A stretch of DNA of 7,487 nucleotides, from positions 1-7,487 of the forward strand of contig JANTGB010000102.1 of assembly GCA_024763115.1 (NCBI GenBank), read 5' to 3'. Of the stretch, positions 1 through 7,171 are shown one piece after another. Position 1 is the stretch's first letter. Each line of letters opens with the position of its first letter. Source of the stretch: Desulfobulbaceae bacterium (lineage in GTDB: Bacteria > Desulfobacterota > Desulfobulbia > Desulfobulbales > SURF-16). The position numbers and the translations under genes are program-made. The notes under the pieces are model-generated. The model was not told the DNA's origin. It did no database searches and was given only the letters and a program-made list of their open reading frames with translations.

Positions 1-31
1 CAATAAATATATGCATCATGATTGCAGATTC

Positions 32-93
32 AACTGCCCCGAAGGGGCCTCTTTTTTCAAGCCGAGTCTTGGAAAAAAGCTTAGGCGCTTACC
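32..93. repeat. Probable diverged third hairpin element (C)
   Basis: The layout resembles elements A and B: AACTGC at 32-37, a hairpin, then GCTTACC at 87-93. The hairpin pairs GCCT (47-50) with AGGC (83-86), CTTTTTTC (51-58) with GAAAAAAG (72-79) and AAG (59-61) with CTT (68-70), leaving small bulges. An ATAAGTAGTTACCC motif follows at 96-109, matching the GTAGTTA ends seen elsewhere. The left boundary is weak, since only six bases match, so this is less certain than A and B. Confidence 0.4.
36..57 (+). terminator. Rho-independent terminator for a plus-strand gene left of the window
   Basis: A GCCCC-GAA-GGGGC stem-loop (36-48) is followed by CCT and then CTTTTTT, a classical plus-strand terminator shape. 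It would end transcription arriving from outside the left edge. On the minus strand no T-run follows the stem, so it does not obviously terminate the chrA operon. It overlaps the alternative hairpin of repeat element C (47-86), and both structures cannot form fully at once. Confidence 0.5.
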
Positions 94-165
94 CCATAAG
101 TAGTTACCCGCAAACAAAACAAGCTTAAAGCACAGTCAAAGGTATAAAGGAGTTCATTTAGAACT

Positions 166-233
166 GCGAAGCGTACTTGCGCTACTCGAGCAGGCCTGAA
201 TAGGCGAAGATGAGGTGCGGCTGAACAGTTACC
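166..233 (+). repeat. Repeat arm downstream of chrA, related to 7306-7369
   Basis: GCGAAGC (166-172), CTACTCGAG (182-190) and the terminal TGAACAGTTACC (222-233) match, in order, orientation and approximate spacing, the arm at 7306-7369. A small internal hairpin GCCT-GAAT-AGGC spans 194-205. The arm ends 35 bases from the chrA stop codon. No clear terminator for the operon lies between them; only a weak TTAC/GTAA hairpin followed by ATAATTTTT is visible on the minus strand. Confidence 0.45.
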
Positions 234-268
234 GGATATTCAGAAAAATTATTTTACGAGATTTGTAA

Positions 269-1462
269 TTACAGGAAAATTGTTGATATCAGTCCTCCGA
301 CCAGGACAACCCAGAGGATATCAATCTTGCAACGCAGGGCAATAAAGGCGGCCAGGCAGATGATGATGGAAAGCCATTGCCAATGTATAGCCAGGGAAAA
401 ACGGATAGTAACGGCAATAAGCAGGCCGACAAAGGAACAGATTATGCCCCGCATGGCATGCTGGAAGTAAGGATTGGTTTTTATTTTGTCAAACCAGGGA
501 GTTATCAGAAGAACAATGAGAAATGACGGGGTAAATATGGCAATGGTGGTGATAATTGAACCGCTGATTCCGTAAAGCAGGAAACCAACAAAGGTGGCGG
601 TAATAACTATGGGGCCCGGCGTAACCTGGCCCAGGGCAATGCCGTCCAGCAGGGTTTTTTCATCCAGCAGATGGTGCGCCTCGACAATTTCATGCAGCAT
701 CAAAGGCAGGGAGGCATAACCGCCGCCAAAGGCAAAGAGATCGATTTTCATCATCAGACCGGCCAGGCTGAACTGCTTTGGTAAAAAAAAGGCAAGCAGT
801 AGTAAAAGGACGGTTATGACGGCCGTCAGTCCCAGGCCGAAATGAAAGGTCTGCTGCTGAAATTTCTGCTGAATTTTTTTGTGTTTTTCCGTTATTTTTT
901 CTGTCTTTACCGTTTTTTTCGTGTTTTTTCCAGCCTGGCGATAAAGTAAAGGGCCCAGGGCCAGGGAACAGATAATAACGGTAACCGGACTGCCGGAAAA
1001 AATAATGTAAAGCGCTCCGGCTGAAGTCAGAAAAATATCCTGCCATGATTTAACTGTCTTACGGAAAAAGTTGATAGCCGCATTGGCCACCAGGGCAATG
1101 ACAATGACCTGCAGACCGCTGAACAGTGAAATTACGGCCGGGACATCCTGCCCTGTTTTATAGGCGGCCGACAGGGCCAGCATAATGAAAAATGTCGGCA
1201 GGGTAAAACCGGTATAGGCGGCCAGGGCGCCGGGCGGACCTCCAGCTCGCAGCCCGGCATAGGCTGCGGCCTGCATGGCAGTGGCGCCGGGCACGGCCTG
1301 TACCAGGGCAACTCCTTCCTGAAAATTTTCCGGGGAAACCCAGTTATTTTTTTTGACGCAGAGATCACGGATATAAGCGACCATGGCCGGGCCCCCGAAT
1401 GCGGTAAGTCCCAGGCGGAGAAAGGCCAGAAAGATTTTCAGGGAAGAAACCGGTTGTTTCAA
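269..1462 (-). CDS. chrA: ChrA-type chromate/anion transporter, two-domain (long-chain) form
   Basis: This is an inner-membrane protein of the CHR family, whose characterised members export chromate. The real substrate here is not shown by the sequence. The 397-residue product has two homologous CHR halves. The N-half has FLRLGLTAFGGP (14-25) and QAVPGATAMQAAAYAGLRAGG (55-75, discontinuous in function). The C-half has KIDLFAFGGGYASLPLM (239-255) and GQVTPGPIVITATFVGF (278-294). Many hydrophobic segments are visible, and a very lysine-rich hydrophilic linker (about 177-205) joins the halves. The N-half carries PGA where the C-half has the family's usual PGP. The start is TTG at 1462-1460: an in-frame TGA lies nine bases upstream, no ATG precedes the conserved N-terminus, and GAGG sits ten bases before it. 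TTG overlaps the tolC stop as TTGA, the pattern of translational coupling. It is last in the operon. Confidence 0.93.
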   Translation of the reverse strand: MKQPVSSLKIFLAFLRLGLTAFGGPAMVAYIRDLCVKKNNWVSPENFQEGVALVQAVPGATAMQAAAYAGLRAGGPPGALAAYTGFTLPTFFIMLALSAAYKTGQDVPAVISLFSGLQVIVIALVANAAINFFRKTVKSWQDIFLTSAGALYIIFSGSPVTVIICSLALGPLLYRQAGKNTKKTVKTEKITEKHKKIQQKFQQQTFHFGLGLTAVITVLLLLLAFFLPKQFSLAGLMMKIDLFAFGGGYASLPLMLHEIVEAHHLLDEKTLLDGIALGQVTPGPIVITATFVGFLLYGISGSIITTIAIFTPSFLIVLLITPWFDKIKTNPYFQHAMRGIICSFVGLLIAVTIRFSLAIHWQWLSIIICLAAFIALRCKIDILWVVLVGGLISTIFL

Positions 1463-2775
1463 GGTGTTTCAACCTCATATTCCCGGGCCAGAACCCCACT
1501 TGCTCTTTTAACAGCAGCCTGGGCCAGGTTATAGCCGTAATGAGCGTTATAATAATTTTTCATAGCCTCGGACAAAAGGGTTTCAGCATCAAGGACATCG
1601 GTTGAGGTATTAAGCTGGGATTGGTAGCGATCCTGATTTATCCGAAAATTTTCGCGGGCAGCAGCCACCGCCTTTTCCGCCACCTTGATTTTCTGCCGGG
1701 CCTCTTCCGCGTATAAAAAGGCTTCCCTGACCTCAAGGGTAATCTCGTCCAGTATTCTGTCCGCCTCTTTTTTTGTTGAGGCCAGTTGCTGCCGGGCCGC
1801 AACTACATCGTCATGGCTTTTACCCCATGTCCCCAGTTTCCAGGTGGCGGTAAGCTGAGCCTGTTTAAATTCGGATGGGCCGTCAGGGTAGCGACTCGCT
1901 CCCGGTTCATCGCCGATTTTCATATAGGAGGCGGAAAGATCAACAGTCGGCATATAGGGAGACCGGCTGAGAATTATATTATTTTCCGCCTGTTTAACCG
2001 CCAGCTCAGCCTTGACAAGTTCCGGCCGGTTTTCCCTGGCTGTTTGAAAAACGTCTTCCCAGTTCATCTCATAAGATTTATAATCCAGGATATCAACCAG
2101 GGAAAAATTATAGGCAACCGGTCGTCCCAGGAGAATATTTAATTTTGCCCGGGACAGAGATGTCCTGTTGGCAGCCATGAGAAGATTCTGTTTCCCCTGG
2201 GCCAGTTCAACCTCACTTTGCAGGAGATCATTTTTGGGAATAAGCCCTACTTCAAAAAAAGACTCGGCATCTTTATAATGTGAAGTCAGCCTGTTGAGGG
2301 AAAGACGGACCTCGTCTTCTATTTTTTCGCTGCATAGTATCCGGCAATAGGCCTCGTAAACAGCATAGATAGTATCATTGATTGTTTTTTCAAGCGTTGA
2401 CTCAGCCCCTTTCAGGGCAAGTTCATTCTGCGCAACCGTTGTGACCAGAGCCTTGCCGTGAAAAATGGGCTGTTTAACAACCAGGCCATAGCTGAATTGA
2501 TCATGGGGTTGGCCGTAAAAGGCCTGGGGTTGATGGATGTAATTATACTGGGCTCCCAGGGTGGGAAAGAGGTCTTTTTTGGAGCTGGTTAACATTGCCT
2601 TCCGGGCGACAAGCCCGATTTCGGCCTGCGACATGCGGGGATTTTCCGCCAAAACAATTTTGATACACTGGGACAAAGATAATTGTTCCACCCCGGAAGT
2701 TTCAGCATTTCCCGAAATCGCGGGCAGGAGAAGAAATAGAATGGCGCAAATAATTTGCTTACAGTTCATGGGCAT
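1459..2775 (-). CDS. TolC-family outer-membrane efflux protein
   Basis: This is a probable trimeric outer-membrane channel with a long periplasmic alpha-helical tunnel, used by efflux or type I secretion systems. The 438-residue precursor begins with a Sec signal peptide: a hydrophobic core at about 8-21 and likely cleavage after SGNA (residue 24). The mature part has the two OEP repeats of the family. The first starts at LSLSQCIKIVLAENPRM (33-49) and carries VVKQPIFHG (99-107), GLIPKNDLLQSEVELAQG (177-194) and LNILLGRP (212-219). The second starts near ENRPELVKAELAV (248-260), with TWKLGTWGK (311-319) and the typical RYQSQLNTSTDVLDAETLL (383-401). The ATG at 2775 directly follows an in-frame TAG; the ATG at 2769 is the alternative. 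Neither has a Shine-Dalgarno, so initiation probably depends on ribosomes finishing DUF4911. No membrane-fusion or RND gene is adjacent; the next gene is a ChrA-type transporter. The family is secure and the cargo unknown. Confidence 0.93.
   Translation of the reverse strand: MPMNCKQIICAILFLLLPAISGNAETSGVEQLSLSQCIKIVLAENPRMSQAEIGLVARKAMLTSSKKDLFPTLGAQYNYIHQPQAFYGQPHDQFSYGLVVKQPIFHGKALVTTVAQNELALKGAESTLEKTINDTIYAVYEAYCRILCSEKIEDEVRLSLNRLTSHYKDAESFFEVGLIPKNDLLQSEVELAQGKQNLLMAANRTSLSRAKLNILLGRPVAYNFSLVDILDYKSYEMNWEDVFQTARENRPELVKAELAVKQAENNIILSRSPYMPTVDLSASYMKIGDEPGASRYPDGPSEFKQAQLTATWKLGTWGKSHDDVVAARQQLASTKKEADRILDEITLEVREAFLYAEEARQKIKVAEKAVAAARENFRINQDRYQSQLNTSTDVLDAETLLSEAMKNYYNAHYGYNLAQAAVKRASGVLAREYEVETP
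1473..1476 (-). promoter_or_regulatory. Probable ribosome-binding site of chrA (TTG start)
   Basis: GAGG on the minus strand lies inside the last codons of the tolC-like gene, ten bases before the TTG that starts chrA. The spacing is somewhat long, but together with the in-frame TGA just upstream of the TTG it leaves this as the only sensible start. Confidence 0.5.
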
Positions 2776-3022
2776 CTAAAGATTGTTTATTGTTAAGTCC
2801 GAATGCCAGTTCATTTAAAAGATCAATGACATCCCGACCGGAAGAGGGGGGAAACCAGACCCTGACAAGTCCCTCTTCAGCGTTAATGGTTGAAACAACC
2901 GCAAGTCCGTCATAGCCTTCAAGGATAAATCGTAAAAAGGCTATACGGGCCGGAGATATTCGGAGAATTATGTGCCGACATTGTTTCAATAAGATATTAC
3001 CGTTAAACATTAAGAGCAGCAT
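2759..3022 (-). CDS. Small DUF4911-family protein, function unknown
   Basis: This product of about 87 residues resembles the DUF4911 family by its core: RHIILRISPARIAFLRFILE, then EGYDGLAVVSTI, then LVRVWFPPSS and a final helix. The predicted order is strand-helix-strand-strand-helix, reminiscent of ACT or ferredoxin-like small domains; that fold is inference. It has no signal peptide or membrane segment, so it is probably cytoplasmic. The start is uncertain. A TTG at 3025, an ATG at 3022 and an ATG at 3010 are all in frame, with an in-frame TGA just upstream. GGGCGGAG lies immediately before the first two, and 3022 is chosen because it is an ATG with that purine-rich stretch. With the 3010 start the overlap with purB would be only 8 bases. 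The 3' end overlaps the tolC-like start by 17 bases, suggesting translational coupling. The family name is recalled from pattern and was not searched. Confidence 0.8.
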   Translation of the reverse strand: MLLLMFNGNILLKQCRHIILRISPARIAFLRFILEGYDGLAVVSTINAEEGLVRVWFPPSSGRDVIDLLNELAFGLNNKQSLDAHEL

Positions 3023-4448
3023 CAACTCCGCCCATCAGATCATCATACTGCTGTATGCGGGGTTCAACAATTTCCCGGAGAAATTCCTCGGTCTGCTGCG
3101 GGGCCCGACCGACAAACTCGGAACCGTTACCGATCATTTTTTCCAGATCCGCCTGGGAAAAGGGTATGGCGTCATCATTGCCCAGCCGGGCCAGCAGATC
3201 ATTATCCCGGCCTTCCTGCTTGACAACCCGCCCTGCCGCCAGGGAATGAACCTTGATTATTTCATGAATCTCCTGGCGGCTCTTACCATGCCCCACACAT
3301 TCCATCAAGATTTTTTCCGTGGCCATAAAGGGCAGCTCCCGGCGCAGATGCCGTTCAATCTGTTGCGGAAAAACCACCATACCGCTCGTTATATTAAGAT
3401 AAAGTTTTAAAACGGCATCAGCCAGGAGAAAGGCTTGGGGGATATCCATCCGGCGGATTGCCGAGTCATCCAGGGTTCGTTCAAACCACTGGTTGGCATA
3501 GGTAGCGCCGAAGTCGGCAGTCAGCCCCATGAGCTTGCGGGCCAGACCAGTCATCCGCTCCGAGCGCATGGGATTGCGTTTATAGGCCATGGCTGAACTG
3601 CCCACCTGCTTTTTGGCAAAGGGTTCTTCCTGCACCTTGAGATTGGAGAGCAGGCGGAGGTCAACCGCGAATTTATGGGCCGATGCCGCTATGCCGGCCA
3701 GGGTTTCCCCGGTCTTCATATCCAGTTTACGGGTATAGGTCTGGCCGGTAACCGCAAATACCTCGGAAAAGCCGAGTTTGTCGGCCACCAGCCTGTCAAG
3801 CTGCCGTACCTTGCCGTGGTCTCCCTTGAAAAGCTCAATAAAGGTGGCCTGGGTGCCCACCGTGCCCTTGGCTCCCCGAGCCTTTACCTGCTTTTCCAGG
3901 TTTTCCAGATAATCAAGATCAATCAGCAGGTCTTGAACATAAAGAGTAAAACGTTTACCGACCGTGGTAGGCTGGGCCGGCTGGTAATGAGTATAGCCCA
4001 GGGTTGCCAGGTCTTTGTACTCTCGACAGAATTTTACCAGATTGGCAATAACGTTGACCAGTGCTTTTTTAATCAGCTTCAAGGCATCGCGCTGCATGAT
4101 GAGATCGGAATTGCAGCCGACGAACTGGGAAGTGGCACCCAGATGGATAATGGCCTCGGCCCTGGGGCATTGCTGACCATAGGCATAAACATGGGCCATG
4201 ACATCGTGACGGATTTCCTTTTCTCTGGCTGCCGCAACCTCGAAATTTATATCTTCAGCATGCTTTCTAAGCTCATCAATCATTTCCCTGGTGACAATAT
4301 CATCCAGCCCCAGTTCATGTTGGGCCTCGGCCAGGGCGATCCAGCAGCGCCGCCAGGTGGTAAATTTATTTTTTTCGGAAAATATCCATTGCATTTCTTT
4401 ACTGGTGTAACGGCTGACCAGCGGTTCCTGATAGACTTCTCTGTTCAT
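3003..4448 (-). CDS. purB: Adenylosuccinate lyase, animal/human-like type
   Basis: This fumarase/aspartase-superfamily enzyme cleaves SAICAR to AICAR plus fumarate, and adenylosuccinate to AMP plus fumarate, in purine synthesis. It is expected to be a cytoplasmic homotetramer. The product is 481 residues, longer than the roughly 430 of B. subtilis PurB and close to human ADSL. The signature loop GSSAMAYKRNPMRSE lies at about 283-297 and contains the likely catalytic serine (284/285). Other active-site segments are HDVMAH (81-86), GATSQ (105-109) and THYQPAQPTTVGKR (153-166, with H154 as the likely catalytic histidine). Segments such as QWFERTLDDSA and ELPFMATE recall human ADSL closely. One oddity is that the signature loop has Ala where human ADSL has Pro (SSAMPYKRNP). 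The ATG start is supported by AAAGGA seven bases upstream. Its 3' end overlaps the start of the DUF4911 gene. Function is confident; the animal-like assignment rests on remembered sequence. Confidence 0.97.
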   Translation of the reverse strand: MNREVYQEPLVSRYTSKEMQWIFSEKNKFTTWRRCWIALAEAQHELGLDDIVTREMIDELRKHAEDINFEVAAAREKEIRHDVMAHVYAYGQQCPRAEAIIHLGATSQFVGCNSDLIMQRDALKLIKKALVNVIANLVKFCREYKDLATLGYTHYQPAQPTTVGKRFTLYVQDLLIDLDYLENLEKQVKARGAKGTVGTQATFIELFKGDHGKVRQLDRLVADKLGFSEVFAVTGQTYTRKLDMKTGETLAGIAASAHKFAVDLRLLSNLKVQEEPFAKKQVGSSAMAYKRNPMRSERMTGLARKLMGLTADFGATYANQWFERTLDDSAIRRMDIPQAFLLADAVLKLYLNITSGMVVFPQQIERHLRRELPFMATEKILMECVGHGKSRQEIHEIIKVHSLAAGRVVKQEGRDNDLLARLGNDDAIPFSQADLEKMIGNGSEFVGRAPQQTEEFLREIVEPRIQQYDDLMGGVDAALNV

Positions 4449-4455
4449 TTTCTTG

Positions 4456-4461
4456 TCCTTT
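4456..4461 (-). promoter_or_regulatory. Ribosome-binding site of purB
   Basis: AAAGGA on the minus strand lies seven bases before the purB ATG, in the short gap after the valS TAA. It is the best Shine-Dalgarno in the operon and supports the start at 4448. Confidence 0.7.
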
Positions 4462-4462
4462 G

Positions 4463-7129
4463 TTATCTGATATCCTGAAGCCGGGCAATGCTTTCCCTGA
4501 TTTTATCCAGGCTGCCGGTAAATTTTTCCAGCTTGGCCTTTTCCTTGGCCACAATTTCTTCCGGAGCATTGGCCAGAAATTTGGGATTATTCAACTTGGC
4601 GCTGCTTTGTTTGAACTGTTTTTCAATCTTTCCCTGTTCTTTCTGCAGCTTGGCAATTTCCTGCTGAACATCAATATGACCGGCCAGAGGAACATAAATT
4701 TCAATATTTTCAAAAATATAAGAGGCCGCGCCTGCCGGACATTCGCCGCTGTCGATAATTTCAAGCTGATTGAGGCGGGTCAGATTACTGATAGTCCTGT
4801 CAAGTCCTGCCAGCCGCTTGTTTTTGTCCGAATCAGGACAGATTACCGTGGCCTCGATCTGTTCCGAGGGATGAATGCCCATCTCGCTGCGGATATTTCT
4901 AATGCCGGTAATTACGCCCATCAGTAATTTCGTGGTTTTTTCCGCCTCAGGATTATCCCAGCCGGTTCCGGCTTGAGGATAAGGTTCAGTCATGATGCTC
5001 TGCCGTTCACCCGGCAGGGCATGCCATATCTCCTCGGTAACAAAGGGAATTACCGGATGAAGCAGCTTCAGGGTCGCCTCAAGCAGGGTGAAAAGTGCCG
5101 CTTTAGCGCTGCTTTTCGCTCCTTCATCATCACCATAGAGATCAGCCTTGATCCATTCCAGGTACCAGTCACAGAACTCGTGCCAGACAAAGCTATACAT
5201 GGCCGAGGCCGCATCATTAAAACGATAGTCGGCCAGGGCCTTATCCACGTTTTTAATTGTCTGATTCAAGCGGCTTAAAATCCACTGATGGGCCAGAGCA
5301 AGATCTGCCGGGTCAAGATCGGGCTGCGGCTCACTGTCCTGAATATGGAGGAGGCCGAAACGGGCCGCGTTCCAGATTTTATTGATAAAATTGCGGTATC
5401 CTTCAATCCGGTCTTCGGACAGGCGGATATCGCGGCCCTGGGCGGCAAAGGCGGTCATGGTAAAGCGCAGGGCATCGGTGCCGAATTTATCCATCACCAG
5501 CAGGGGATCCATGACATTACCCTTGGATTTGCTCATCTTCCGGCCTTGGGCATCACGCACCAGGGCATGAAGATAAACATCATGAAAGGGAATTTCCTTC
5601 ATGAAATGGAGCCCCATCATCATCATCCGCGCCACCCAGAAAAAGAGGATGTCAAAACTGGTGATCAGAACCGAGGTCGGATAGAAAAATTTTAACTCAG
5701 GGGTGTTGTCAGGCCAGCCCAGGGTGGAAAAGGGCCAGAGCGCCGAACTGAACCAGGTGTCAAGGACATCGGTTTCCCGGCGCAGATTTGTGCTGCCGCA
5801 TTTCGGGCAGGTATGAGGCTCGCTGTCGCGGACAATTACCTCGCCGCAATCCTCGCAATACCAGGCCGGAATTCGGTGCCCCCACCAGATCTGCCGGGAA
5901 ATACACCAGTCGCGGATATTGCGCATCCATTCAAAATAGGTCTTTTCCCAGGAACGGGGATGAATTTTTACCCTGCCGTCTTCCACTGCCTTAATAGCCT
6001 CGTCTGCCAGGGTTTTAACAGAGACAAACCACTGTTTGGACAGGGCAGGCTCTACCACGGTATTACAGCGGTAGCAGTGCCCAACCCCGTGCTGGTAATC
6101 TTCAATGCCTTCGAGCAGGCCCAGCTCTTTAAGATCAGCAACAATTTTCTGCCGGCAGGCAAAGCGGTCAAGTCCGGCATACTTTCCAGCCTCATCATTC
6201 ATTACCCCGTTCATGTCCATGATGGTAACGGCCGGCAGATCGTGGCGTTTGCTGATTTCAAAGTCGTTTAAATCATGAGCCGGAGTAACCTTTAAAGCGC
6301 CGGTGCCGAACTCCCTTTCCACATGTTCATCAAAAACAATGGGTATTTTTCGTTCCACCAGGGGCAGGATAACCGCTTTTTCCGCCAGGGAGTTGTAACG
6401 TTCATCGTCCGGATGAACAGCTACCGCAGTATCGCCCAGCATGGTTTCCGGTCGGGTAGTGGCCACGACCAGATAACCGTCGCCGCCGGCAAAGGGATAG
6501 CGAATCTGATAGAGCTTGCCGTCGGTTGGTTCATGTTCCACCTCAAGATCAGCCAGGGCAGTATGACAGCGGGGACACCAGTTGATGATAAAGTTGTCAC
6601 GGTAGATCAGGCCCTCATCATAAAGGGTGGTGAAAACCTTGCGCACTGCCCTTGATAACCCCTCATCCATGGTGAATCGTTCCCGATTCCAGTCACAGGA
6701 GCAGCCCAGCCTTTTCAGCTGGTTGATGATCCGGCCGCCTGATTCCTGCCGCCATTGCCAGACCCGTTCAATAAATTTTTCCCGGCCCAGATCATGACGG
6801 CTTTTATCCTCGACTGCCAGCTGGCGCTCCACCACGTTCTGAGTAGCTATCCCGGCATGATCGGTGCCGGGTACCCAGAGGGTATTAAAACCCTTCATCC
6901 GTTTGTAGCGCACCAGAATATCCTGCATGGTGTTGTTTAAGGCATGGCCGACATGGAGCACACCGGTAACATTCGGCGGGGGAATGACAATGGAAAAACT
7001 TGGTTTGTTTTCATCCATTGTTGCGGCGAATTTGTTTTCATCCAGCCAGTATTGATACCATTTTTTTTCAACTTCCTTAAATTCGTAGGCCTTGGCCGGC
7101 CGACCGGGCTCGGTGTTTTCTGTTGTCAT
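4463..7129 (-). CDS. valS: Valyl-tRNA synthetase (class Ia, zinc-binding form)
   Basis: This cytoplasmic enzyme charges tRNA-Val with valine using ATP and hydrolyses mischarged Thr-tRNA-Val in its editing domain. The 888-residue product is full length for a bacterial ValRS. The HIGH-type motif is HVGH at residues 59-62, within PPPNVTGVLHVGH, and the KMSKS motif is at 531-535. The CP1 editing region starts near TTRPETMLGDTAVAVHP (224-240). Four CxxC pairs (C185/C188, C352/C355, C425/C428, C441/C444) match the pattern of two zinc clusters known from Thermus ValRS. The anticodon-binding helical domain includes IPFVTEEIW (about 694-702), and residues 820-888 form the usual charged C-terminal coiled coil. 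The ATG start is favoured because the family N-terminus (YEFKEVEKKWYQYW) follows directly. No clear Shine-Dalgarno precedes it (AAAACACC-ATG). It is the first gene of the operon, and purB follows after 14 bp. Identification is near certain. Confidence 0.98.
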   Translation of the reverse strand: MTTENTEPGRPAKAYEFKEVEKKWYQYWLDENKFAATMDENKPSFSIVIPPPNVTGVLHVGHALNNTMQDILVRYKRMKGFNTLWVPGTDHAGIATQNVVERQLAVEDKSRHDLGREKFIERVWQWRQESGGRIINQLKRLGCSCDWNRERFTMDEGLSRAVRKVFTTLYDEGLIYRDNFIINWCPRCHTALADLEVEHEPTDGKLYQIRYPFAGGDGYLVVATTRPETMLGDTAVAVHPDDERYNSLAEKAVILPLVERKIPIVFDEHVEREFGTGALKVTPAHDLNDFEISKRHDLPAVTIMDMNGVMNDEAGKYAGLDRFACRQKIVADLKELGLLEGIEDYQHGVGHCYRCNTVVEPALSKQWFVSVKTLADEAIKAVEDGRVKIHPRSWEKTYFEWMRNIRDWCISRQIWWGHRIPAWYCEDCGEVIVRDSEPHTCPKCGSTNLRRETDVLDTWFSSALWPFSTLGWPDNTPELKFFYPTSVLITSFDILFFWVARMMMMGLHFMKEIPFHDVYLHALVRDAQGRKMSKSKGNVMDPLLVMDKFGTDALRFTMTAFAAQGRDIRLSEDRIEGYRNFINKIWNAARFGLLHIQDSEPQPDLDPADLALAHQWILSRLNQTIKNVDKALADYRFNDAASAMYSFVWHEFCDWYLEWIKADLYGDDEGAKSSAKAALFTLLEATLKLLHPVIPFVTEEIWHALPGERQSIMTEPYPQAGTGWDNPEAEKTTKLLMGVITGIRNIRSEMGIHPSEQIEATVICPDSDKNKRLAGLDRTISNLTRLNQLEIIDSGECPAGAASYIFENIEIYVPLAGHIDVQQEIAKLQKEQGKIEKQFKQSSAKLNNPKFLANAPEEIVAKEKAKLEKFTGSLDKIRESIARLQDIR

Positions 7130-7151
7130 GGTGTTTTATATTTTTGTCTGA

Positions 7152-7166
7152 TTCAGGTTACCTGAA
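7152..7166. promoter_or_regulatory. 15-bp palindrome upstream of valS, possible operator or repeat end
   Basis: TTCAGGTTACCTGAA has perfect 7-bp arms around a central T, 22 bases upstream of the valS start codon. A second, overlapping inverted repeat pairs GTTACC (7157-7162) with GGTAAC (7172-7177). Two readings are possible: a protein-binding site in the valS promoter, or the outer end of the adjacent repeat family, whose other members also end in GTTACC. The sequence does not decide between them. Confidence 0.35.
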
Positions 7167-7171
7167 AAATT

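Larger units (their letters stand above)
269..7129 (-). other. Five-gene operon valS-purB-DUF4911-tolC-chrA
   Basis: All five genes lie on the minus strand. The junctions are a 14-bp gap (valS/purB), an overlap of about 20 bp (purB/DUF4911), a 17-bp overlap (DUF4911/tolC) and a 2-bp TTGA overlap (tolC/chrA). No terminator-like hairpin is visible inside. The three downstream starts have weak or oddly spaced ribosome-binding sites, which fits reinitiation after the preceding gene. Co-transcription is inferred from spacing, and an internal promoter inside purB or DUF4911 cannot be excluded. Confidence 0.85.

Noticed and set aside
234..268. Terminator of the operon just after chrA
   Set aside because: The minus strand offers only a 4-bp TTAC/GTAA stem before ATAATTTTT, too weak to call. 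Transcription may end further left or be Rho-dependent.
690..1368. Minus-strand frames of 118 and 78 codons within chrA
   Set aside because: They are alternate frames inside chrA; the chrA frame carries all the conserved CHR motifs.
3675..4478. A 267-codon open frame on the plus strand opposite purB
   Set aside because: It lies wholly antisense to the conserved purB gene, has no recognisable domain and no ribosome-binding evidence. It is a shadow frame of a strongly biased coding sequence.
7135..7163. Sigma70-type promoter for valS (TATAAA at 7140-7135)
   Set aside because: No acceptable -35 lies at the right distance, and the start would leave almost no leader. The A/T-rich stretch alone does not support a call.
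4460..7165. Several plus-strand open frames of 60-155 codons opposite valS
   Set aside because: They are antisense to an unmistakable full-length ValRS, with low-complexity translations and no family resemblance.
7130..7170. T-box leader controlling valS
   Set aside because: No T-box-like conserved sequence or specifier stem is visible, and T-boxes belong mainly to Gram-positive bacteria, whereas the TolC gene points to a Gram-negative host.
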